Shown here: positions 56,577-64,000 of the stretch, one piece after another
How the letters are laid out: every line of letters begins with the position of its first letter
Numbering within the stretch: the stretch's first letter is position 1
NCBI GenBank assembly: GCA_026018925.1
Contig: JAKSZU010000016.1
Location: 57,169,575 to 57,233,574 of the forward strand
Reading direction: 5' to 3'
Length of the DNA: 64,000 bases
Origin: Tupaia tana
Taxonomy: Eukaryota; Chordata; Mammalia; Scandentia; Tupaiidae
The notes under the pieces: model-generated
Told to the model about the DNA's origin: nothing
Databases searched by the model: none
Seen by the model: the letters and a program-made list of their open reading frames with translations, nothing else
Made by a program: the position numbers and the translations under genes

Positions 56577-57869
56577 GAAAATGTAATGTTTGTCTTTGAG
56601 CTATCCTGGAATTATAGAAATGACTTCCGAATGAATGCTCTCTGCCCCCACCCCCGACTTCAGGGCCCCAGCTGGTCTCTGCAACATCTTGTAAGCAACT
56701 GGAAAGTCCACCTCCAAACTTGCACTTGCTAAAGTTTTCTTCTGACTTCTCTGGAGATAGTTGTAGAGAAAAATCACTATTACCTAACTGTTAAAAACAA
56801 AACAAGTTCTATGTAAGACACATAGTGCTACCAGTTCGGGGGGCGGGGGGGAGCGTGAAACTAGAGAGAGAGAGAGAGGACTTTTCATTTCCAAAATCAA
56901 TTTTATTTGAGGCTGGAGGGCAGAAATATGGCATATAGTAAGCACCCCTTTTTTACCTTGAGAGTGTTCTCAAGAGTGCCGTGAAATCACACAGTGATGG
57001 ATACGGAACTTCAAAGAGGTGAAGAATGGACGTCATAGCTTTATCCCAGTCTGTGTGTTCTTCCCAGTCTGTGTGTTCTTCGTATGTGTAGACGGCTTTC
57101 CCCAGCCTCATTACTTTCCTCTCTTCTTCAGCCACACCCCAGATAACAGTGGCAATGGAGGGATGTCCAGAACTGGAAGCTTTCCTCTCTCACCTACCCA
57201 CTTTATCCTAGAACCGCCCTGTTGAACATAGGCCTAGCCTGCCCTCTTTCTCTTGTACTAGGAAAATTGTAGCAGCTTCTTCCTGTACCAGGGAGGGACC
57301 TGCCAAGTTGCAGGTGTGGAATTAAAACTCCAGATGTTTTCAGAGGGTCTTCTCACTGCCTTGCATGACTTGGTACCTTTTCAGGACCACCAAAAGTGAG
57401 TAAGGAGGTGAGAGTTCTGCAGAGGGGGCCCACCAGGTTGGACTGAAGGGAGCTGGGTGTGTTCTGATGGGAGTGAGTCACTTGGGACAATCCGCTGAGA
57501 GCCCAGTTTATGATCACTCGAGCCCTCCACACTTCCACTGGGCACTGCACTGGGCTCCAGGGGACACAGTGATGATAAATGTTAGGATGATGATAACACA
57601 GTTTCCATTGAACGAGGCTTTAGCATCGCTTGTATTCTTTTCCTACATTTACTGGATCCAGGAGAACCAATAGGCTCCACTTTCGTGGATGTGAGGTATA
57701 CGAATGCCAGAGGAATTAGGAGGGGAAGATTTATGTAAATGTCCAGTTCATGCCCTCAATTCTTAATAAAAACTGTGTTTAGTCTGTGATGTGGTGGGAT
57801 CAAAGTTAGATTAAGACCTTTTTGTTCTAAAACCTGCACTCTGATTCTCCTTCTATAATATTTTCAACA
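56577..57869. other. unique noncoding sequence
   Basis: No gene recognised. Contains a short (GA)n at 56860-56878, an 18-bp tandem duplication at 57045-57080 and L2-like texture near 57330-57600. Confidence 0.42.
57045..57080. repeat. 18-bp perfect tandem duplication
   Basis: CCCAGTCTGTGTGTTCTT occurs twice in direct succession (57045-57062, 57063-57080). Confidence 0.92.
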
Positions 57870-57950
57870 ATGCAGTTATTTTGTATTGAGCACCTACTGT
57901 GTTCCAGGCCTTTTACATACATGACTTTCCTACTGAGTACTCACAACCGC
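57870..57950 (-). mobile_element. MIR fragment
   Basis: 'ttgtattgagcacctactgt' and 'gttccaggccttttacatac' are the reverse MIR 3' part. It stops where the CpG island begins. Confidence 0.75.
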
Positions 57951-57989
57951 CCAGAGCCTGCTCTTTGAAAATGTGACTGGCCTCGGCTG

Positions 57990-58330
57990 CGGGCCTAGTG
58001 GCCTTTCCCTGCCACCGTGCAATCTTAGAAACAGCAACTGCGGGGAGGGCGCGGGCATTGCAGTTTCCGCCGTGCCCGCCCGCGGGGAAAGCTGGCTTTG
58101 GGACCAAGGGCCTCAGCCGTGGGGGGAGCAACAGCTGTCGTAGTCGCACCCGGGGACTGCTCTCCCGCGGGGCCGACCCGGCGTCGGGGCCGAGAGGAGG
58201 GGCGGCGAGGGGCGGGGCGCGCTGGGCGGGACGGAGGAGGGGCGGTGGCACCGGCGGCTCCGGCTCAGGCTCCGCGCGCTGAGGAAGTCCCGCTCCGAGA
58301 GCTGCGAGCGTCTGGAGGAGGCGCGATTGG
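57990..58330 (+). promoter_or_regulatory. TATA-less CpG-island promoter
   Basis: GC boxes GGGGCGGGGC (58209-58218), GGGCGGG (58224-58230) and GGGGCGG (58239-58245). An inverted CCAAT (ATTGG) lies at 58326-58330. No TATA box is seen. Initiation is probably dispersed around 58.2-58.4 kb. The + direction is chosen because the downstream splice sites are on that strand; divergent transcription is possible. Confidence 0.65.
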
Positions 58331-58433
58331 GCGCAGTCGGGGAGCGAAGTCCGGAGCTAGGGGCCCCCGCGTCGCTGCCGCCCCCTCCTGCTACCGTCCA
58401 TCTGGGAGCCCGCGGTGTCGGCGGCGGCCGCCG

Positions 58434-58448
58434 ATGGAGTTCACTTGA
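58434..58448 (+). other. short upstream ORF (MEFT)
   Basis: ATG at 58434 with a purine at +4, closing after four codons (TGA). Only relevant if transcription starts upstream of it. Confidence 0.35.
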
Positions 58449-58762
58449 GCTGTAAACCGGCGGGAGAGGCAGGCGCCCGCGAGCCGAGCGCGGGCCGGAG
58501 GCGAGCCAGCCCCGGTGCTGGTCCCCCTGCCCGCGAGCTCCGGCCGAGAGGCGCCGCCGGCCCCGCGCAGCCCGCCCGGCCGGCGCCCCGGCCGCTGCAG
58601 AGCCTCCCGCGCCGCCGAAATCGGCACAAAATAAAGACTCCGGGAGCGTTTCCCTCCAGCGTCGCGGCGGCGGCGGCAGGCCCTGGACCAGTCAGCCCGC
58701 GGCGCTGCTGGAGAGGCGGGACCGGCTGTCGGGGAGCCCGAGGCGGCCGCCGGGGAGAAGAA

Positions 58763-58786
58763 GCCGCCGCCGCCGCCGCCGCCGCC
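58763..58786 (+). repeat. (GCC)8 trinucleotide tract in the leader exon
   Basis: Eight perfect GCC units; a CTC/CCT-rich tract follows at 58797-58827. Both are within the inferred exon 1. Trinucleotide tracts in GC-rich leaders are often length-variable. Confidence 0.95.
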
Positions 58787-58831
58787 GCGGTGCGCCCTCC
58801 TCCTCCTCCTCCCTCCTCCCTCCCTCCGCAC

Positions 58832-58876
58832 ATGGTCTCCTTTGTCCTGTCGCCGCCGCCGCTGCCTCGCTCTTAG
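58832..58876 (+). other. upstream ORF, 14 codons
   Basis: ATG at 58832 opens MVSFVLSPPPLPRS and stops at 58874-58876. Lies in the leader exon. Confidence 0.4.
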
Positions 58877-59255
58877 CTCCGCGCGCCGCGGCGGCGGCTC
58901 GGGCCGCTCCTCTCCGCCTCGTCTGCCGGCCCAGGACGCGCCCAACGAGCCCCTGCCGCGCCCTCCCCGCCCCGCGCGCCGCAGGAGCGGCGGGGAGGCA
59001 GCGGGCGAGCGCCAGCGGGGTGCCCACGGTGGGCGCGCTTCTTCCCGCCGCCCGCCTGGCCTCGGCCGTGCTGGATGTGTGCGCGCGGCGCTGGCTCTCG
59101 GCCGCCGGAAAGCTGCTGCACCGGTTCGGATTTGGTTGGCTTGCATCCGCCTTCAGACTTTCGCGAGGAAGGAGCCCAGGTTATTGCGGACCGAGCCCGG
59201 TTGGAGTTGGGCGTTTTCTCTTCGTGTGTTTTGGTGGTTCCCCCCCCGGTCTCAG

Positions 59256-59297
59256 ATGATCACCCTTCGGGAGCCCTGCTATGGAGCCAAACCATGA
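59256..59297 (+). other. upstream ORF, 13 codons
   Basis: ATG at 59256 opens MITLREPCYGAKP and stops at 59295-59297. It overlaps the next uORF out of frame. Confidence 0.4.
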
Positions 59298-59322
59298 ACT
59301 TGGGGCTGACAGGACCGCTTAA
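59281..59322 (+). other. upstream ORF, 13 codons
   Basis: ATG at 59281, G at +4, opens MEPNHELGADRTA and stops at 59320-59322. It overlaps the frames starting at 59256 and 59294. Confidence 0.4.
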
Positions 59323-59336
59323 CCCTTTGCGACCAG

Positions 59337-62300
59337 GTAATTGCAGCCCTGGGGGCGCGGCTCGCTAGCTAGCCGCCCGCGGTCCGAAGGGAGGCGGCCA
59401 GGTCGGGGGTCTTTTGTTGCGGCGACCGGGCCCGTGGGCAGGGGTGGCAGGGACGGCAGGGGCGGGCTCCCGGCGTCTGGCGCGCCAGAGCTCCCCTGCG
59501 CCACTCCTCCGCCTTCTTTCTCTCCCGCCTCCGCGGCCAGTCGCCCGCCTTTGTACTTTCCCTGGTTGGCCGCGGGGCTCGGCCCGGGAGCGGCGGCGCG
59601 GGGCCCGGAGCTGCGCGGTAGTGCCTGGGAGGGTCCGGGGAACGGATCTGAGCCCAGCTGCGGGAAGGAGGCCGGGCCCGCCCCGAGGGGCTCCTCCCGA
59701 CGTGGAGCCGGGGCCGAGGCCTGTGCCAGATCGGGCTGGGGGCTTGGGGTCACGCTTTCCCCGCGCAGATGTCGGGATCCCGGCCCGCTGTCGGTGTCAA
59801 GAGAAGCGAAAGGTGATCAGGGCGCGGGATCTGCAGTTAGTGAAAGAACTCGCGCCTAAGTTTCAAGGAGATTTCTATTTTCTTGTTTAGAAGTCCGTCG
59901 TCTGCCGGTGCGGGTGCGGAGGGTGGTCCCCGGGGTCTGCGTCCGAAGGGAATTAAGGTGGACCTGGTGCAGGAGCCGCTGTGTCCCACCCCGTCTGCAC
60001 AGAAAGCTTTTATTCGTTTTCCTCATTCTCTGCGTCCCCTCCTCCAGTCTGTTAGACTTATTTAACTTTTCTTTAAATGTCAACTATGGTTTTAGTAATT
60101 ATTGGGTATTAATCCACCCCCACCCCAAGTGAAAGGCAGCCAAGGGAGCCTGGTTTTTCTGTAAATTTTAGATTCAGCAACTTCATGCCCTCACCCTGCA
60201 AAACCGAACGAGCGGAATGAAACCAAATGGCGAGTAAAATCTTGGTGTAGGACGTGAAAAGGTACCCCGTGTTAAAAAGAAGAGCAGAGCTCCGGGCGCC
60301 TACTAACTCTGCTCACCGGGTTTCCATCTGTCGTGTCTGATTGGAATTTTGTTTTTAAGCCAGGAAAACGGTCCCCAGGTAACAGAAAGACGAGCAGGCG
60401 TTTTTCCTAAAAGCAACAAAACCCAAAAGGTCCTCAAGATTACGACCCAAGGAGTGAAATAATTTGTACAATTGCTTTAAAAGATAGAAGTAAAGTTCTT
60501 TGAAGAAAGCGAAGGTTGGATATTCGTGCAGTTTCCACCTAAGACTTTGGCTAAGAAGCTTTTCTGACTTTTCAGGACAGTGGTCCGCCAGTTTTAGCCA
60601 CCTGGATAAGAAAAAGAAGAGATCCAAAATTCTCTCATTTGCCAAAATCCTATTACAATCATCATCATTCGGGTGTTTTCCTGTGGAGGCCTTTTCTGAG
60701 ACCTCCCTTTTCCCAGTTGTAAAAGGCATCATTTCAGGCTTTGTGACATATATTAGTAAATTAAAGGGCTTAGAAAGCTTTTATTAGAAGGCATATTTCT
60801 CAGCCTCTCTGAATATCCCGTCAGATGTATTTCTTTAATAACTTTCTGTTTGGCATCATCGTGATCACATTCTGAAGTTTGGTTCTGACAGGAGGGTCAC
60901 TTAACCGTCTTTTTGAGAAGACCTTGTGAAGCCCAGTGGAGCGGACAAAGGTGGCAGTCCCAAGAAGGGAATGACAGACAGAACTGAAGGGCCTGTTCAT
61001 CCACAGCTTCTGCCCTATTCTCTCTCTCTCTCTTAAACACCCCAAGTGCAAATAAAAACTTAATCAGGAACCATTTATCTATCCATGCTATTTGCATTTG
61101 GGGACAATAATTTGCTTTTATATTTCTTTGGGCCAGTTACACTCATTTTAATAGGCAATCCTAATATTTTTTCAGGGGTTTCAGTTGGGTAAAATGATTT
61201 AATGAACAGACTTTTTTATTCTTTAAATATACCAGCTCAAGTTGATTTTTTTAAACCATGACTTAAACATAGCCATTCCAAGAGAATTCCAAGCCATTTC
61301 ACAAAGAAAATGTTGAAATATTAGTATCTTTTGGGTTTTTAGGTGGAAAACTTACATTCCTAGAAATCTGATTTTTTATTTCAGTATGACAGCATATTTA
61401 TAATTTGTGGCTGTATAATTTAATATTCTTGATCTGTTTAGTGCATTATTTGTTTCCTCCTCTCCTAAGCACTTTCCATGGCAGTTTATTTTTATGGAAA
61501 GTCACTATAATACATGGTTTTATTTAGTTTTGCTTAAGATGTCAGGAAGACCCTCAGTGTATTTTTTTTATTATTCCTGTAATATAGAAGGAAAATCTAT
61601 TTAAACTGTATATATGTAACTGTATACAATTCTGTACTTTATTTGCACATTCATTCATTTTTGTCTTGATTAGTTAATCTTCTAAACCAACGTTACAGAA
61701 AAATAATCAGAATTAAAATAAAGGGAATAATACCCATAACAAAAATATTTTCTCTCTCTTTATCGTTTGCATTGAGAACCGCATGTCCCCCAGATATACA
61801 GAGGAATATTTCATTTTCATCAACATAACATGGACAGACTGAAATGAATATCTTCTTTGTCCCTAAAAAGCACCCTGGAGTCCAAATATGGAATATTTCA
61901 TATTTCCCCCCTTCTATTTCCTGTGTTTCTTTCTGCCATATTTATTTAACATTCTGTGCATCTTTTTGTATAAAATGTGAAATAAGGGTGATTTCTTATA
62001 AGGGTTACATAGCAAGAACAGCTTGCCCATTATAACTTTAAATGCAGGTATGTCTTTATATAATGGGGAATGCTGAATATTTAATTTTTCAAGTTGTAGA
62101 AATAGTACCTCTGAACTGTCATCATGTTTTTTTTCCCCCCAGAACAATGGTGTATAATTTAAATTGACTTTAGTCTTGCTGTTTGAACAAGCTTATTTCA
62201 CTGTCCTCAAGCCACTGTAATAATTAGCAGTATGATCTCTAGAAAATGGAAAGGAAATAATGCTGGTGGCATACACAGTGGTCGGGTTTTTGGACAGGTC

Positions 62301-62853
62301 AGCTTGCCTCTATTTGAATACCAAGGTCGTCATGGTACTATAAGGGACAGGGATCTTGGGGTCAGCAGTTGAATCTTTTAAAAGATTAATTTCTGGAAAT
62401 ACTGGCTGACACTTTTTTAGTGAGGAAAGGCTTAGCATGAATTAATAGACATTTCTGATTTGTGAAAGAAAATGGAAAAATAGGCATGTCTGCAAATACC
62501 ATGAAAAAAAGACCATTTCCAAAATAATGATCTGTCAACGAAATTGCAAAATCATTATGGGAATGAGCTGAATTGCTTTGTGTATCATCTCATAGAAATA
62601 TGTTTTGCACAGATAATGTGTCTAATAAGGACACATTTTTTAAAATCAGATTTTTTTTCTCCCAGCAAATAGCTGCACTGCAGGTCTCTCTCTGGCAGTC
62701 AACTAGCACCACCTTATGGATGATCTGGGGAAATTGCTGCTTTCCTTGTTAAGCATTTCTAAAATGTAGTAAATTGATTTAAAATAATTTGTCTTGATGG
62801 TGGTGATGACAACATTAATGACAATAATAACGCTTTTGCTTCTTGTTTTTCAG
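59337..62853 (+). other. intron 1 (first 0.5 kb CpG-rich, rest AT-rich)
   Basis: Runs from donor GTAATT to acceptor TTTTTCAG. It is free of SINEs, unlike the upstream 57 kb. The first 500 nt continue the CpG island. The AT-rich part has 'ctttaaatgtcaactatgg', 'agtaattattgggtatta' and long repeat-free stretches (about 60.1-62.8 kb) that may include intronic regulatory elements. No other gene is seen in it. Confidence 0.6.
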
Positions 62854-62905
62854 GCATCAGATGCCAGCTCTGAAAAACTCTTCAACACTGTTATTGTAAA
62901 CAAAG
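62854..62905 (+). other. 5' leader exon 2 (52 nt)
   Basis: A pyrimidine-rich acceptor (gcttcttgtttttcag) precedes the exon. The donor AAAG|GTAAGG is close to consensus. The 52-nt exon is open only in the frame beginning A-S-D-A-S-S-E-K, and exon 1 offers no upstream start in that frame. An AUG at 62861 opens a 12-codon ORF. The short size and good sites fit an alternative or constitutive leader exon. Its identity and its order in the transcript are inferred. Confidence 0.55.
62861..62899 (+). other. upstream ORF, 12 codons, in exon 2
   Basis: ATG at 62861 opens MPALKNSSTLLL and stops at TAA 62897-62899, inside the 52-nt exon. Confidence 0.4.
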
Positions 62906-64000
62906 GTAAGGCTCCTTAATTCTTCTGAGTAATGACATATTTTTGTATTAATTTCACTGTCATTGCCTAGGAAAAAAGAAGATAAAATGATGTCATTTTT
63001 CTCTTTTCATTCTGGAGCTAACTGTTCATATTTTGTTTTTCTGCTGGAGACAGAATCTGTATGCTTTTGTGATAAATTGAAAAACAGCTTATTTTAAAAG
63101 ACCACGTTGAATCCTTTTTAAAATTTATTTGATTAAGAAATCACCACTATCTATGTGACTAATTTAATGTAGGAAGCTGTAATAGAAAAGAATAGTTTTC
63201 AGATGCCTTAACTTCATTGTTACTTACCAACTTCTCAGCAGTTGGGGAACGATAAATTGCAACTGTGTACTGTAGATGATAATAACCAGTGGGTGTTTAG
63301 TATTCACAGAGTTATGGTCATAAACCAAGCCTTGTTCTGCTGTGTGCTTTCTGTAAAGTTAATAAATGAGCAAGAGGACAGAATTTAAATATGCACTATC
63401 CCATTAATTTCTTCCAAACCACGATCTGGAGTAAGAGGGACTAATGATATAGCAGTACATTAAGGGTAAACTTATCTTAAATCAGTGCCAATACGTTTCT
63501 GGGCCATTTTCATTTGTAGCAATATTGTTGGAAAAAATGAAATTTAGGGTAGTATTTTATCGCTGGCTTTGAAACGTATATAATTTAAAAGGTATAAATT
63601 TCATAAACTAATCTTTCTCATTCCACTGTAGAACCTGATTTAGGAGCTTGCATGATAATTGCTAAATAAGGATGTGCTTTCTTTGATAATCTCCTCCTGT
63701 TATATTGAAGGTACTTGGTAGACCTTGAATAGAGAGGTCTCCATAAAGTGAAGTTTGAGACCATTTTACTATTCTGTAGTTGCCTTGGCTAGCGTTTTTG
63801 CTAGCTGGTTAGCAAGACATTTCTGAGTGCAGTTATTTTGAGCTCCCAGATTATTTCGGAATTTGAACCAACTGCAATTTTAAATAGTACATTATGTTTA
63901 GAGTTCCCTTGAGGTGTGTGTGCTTATGTGATTGCTATTGCTCCCAGAATTACTGTCATATTGAATTTTATCTTTTTATTGCATAATGGAGTATTCCAGT
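62906..64000 (+). other. intron 2, partial
   Basis: AT-rich sequence after the donor of the 52-nt exon, running to the window end. No coding exon, SINE or clear repeat is seen in it. Confidence 0.5.

Larger units (their letters stand above)
58270..59336 (+). other. 5' leader exon 1 of an unidentified gene
   Basis: Inferred long GC-rich first exon, with the start uncertain by about 150 nt. Its 3' end is set by the donor ACCAG|GTAATT at 59337, and a matching acceptor lies at 62853/62854. All three frames were followed through the junction. The frame open through exon 2 has a TGA at 59307-59309 and no AUG after it. The other frames meet stops in exon 2. The exon is therefore best read as untranslated leader, with the main start in a later exon beyond this window. 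It contains several upstream AUGs and a (GCC)8 tract. I do not recognise the gene. A shorter or alternative exon 1 is possible, and cDNA would settle it. Confidence 0.6.
57985..59830. other. CpG island
   Basis: Sharp change from AT-rich to strongly GC- and CpG-rich sequence, then back to AT-rich near 59.85 kb. It is free of SINEs. It covers the promoter, the whole first exon and the start of intron 1. It is the only such island in the window. Confidence 0.95.
59075..62873 (+). other. spliced upstream ORF of 93 codons
   Basis: ATG at 59075 opens a frame without stops to the exon 1 donor (59336, 87 codons plus one base). Across the junction it continues G-I-R-C-Q-L and stops at TGA 62871-62873. 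The predicted peptide starts MCARGAGSRPPESCC and includes an internal Met at 59294. It has no recognisable domain. In a GC-rich leader such a frame can be chance. It would be significant if the frame is kept in other mammals, or if it is the N-terminal start of an unknown isoform that terminates early. Confidence 0.35.

Noticed and set aside
58391..59146. 251-codon minus-strand open frame in the CpG island
   Set aside because: Arg/Ala/Gly/Pro-rich composition is a by-product of high GC. It overlaps open frames in other phases on both strands and lies antisense to the inferred first exon.
59341..59890. 172- and 158-codon + strand open frames after the exon 1 donor
   Set aside because: They lie in CpG-rich intron 1, are low-complexity in composition and match no domain. 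Stop codons are simply rare in such sequence.
62854..62905. Exon 2 read as coding (A-S-D-A-S-S-E-K-L-F-N-T-V-I-V-N-K)
   Set aside because: The frame is open, but exon 1 has a stop at 59307-59309 in that frame and no AUG afterwards, so translation could not enter it from this exon 1. An alternative upstream exon could change this.

Overview
The window is nuclear DNA from a eutherian mammal. It carries many mammal-wide old repeats (MIR, L2, L1, MER20, MER5A, a pogo/Tigger element and a hAT element) and a dense lineage-specific SINE with a tRNA-like head. That SINE is not Alu, B1/B2, CanSINE, Bov-A, PRE-1, ERE or the rabbit C-SINE. Its tRNA-like head and the absence of Alu and B1 would fit a colugo (Dermoptera) CYN-type SINE. 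This is a low-confidence guess, because I could not compare the sequence with a repeat library.

Positions 1 to about 57.9 kb are intergenic-looking or far-upstream sequence. I see no protein-coding exon, structural RNA gene, retroviral element or CRISPR there. Nearly all open frames in this part are chance frames or lie inside SINEs. About 33 SINE copies occur, many with clear target-site duplications. The older elements are interrupted by them: an L2 is split at 7.7 kb, a MIR at 25.6 kb and another L2 at 41.1 kb. Between the repeats lie several repeat-free, AT-rich blocks of 0.2 to 1.2 kb with retained CpGs and homeodomain-like cores: 3.2-4.0, 9.1-10.3, 27.6-28.1, 31.2-32.0, 34.1-34.9, 44.2-44.7 and 52.2 kb. 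They look like conserved noncoding elements of the kind found around developmental regulators. Conservation itself cannot be measured from one sequence.

From 57.99 to 59.83 kb there is a strong CpG island with GC boxes, an inverted CCAAT box and no TATA box. It holds the promoter and a long GC-rich first exon on the + strand, ending at a GT donor after 59336. A 52-nt second exon (62854-62905) has a good polypyrimidine tract and AG acceptor and an AAAG|GTAAG donor. No frame gives a credible main protein start across the two exons, so they are best read as 5' leader exons of a gene whose coding exons lie beyond 64 kb. The leader carries several upstream AUGs, including one that opens a 93-codon frame across the splice junction. 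I do not recognise the gene and give no symbol.

Overall the window is an SINE-rich upstream region with scattered candidate enhancers, followed by the promoter, first exon and first intron of an unidentified + strand gene.
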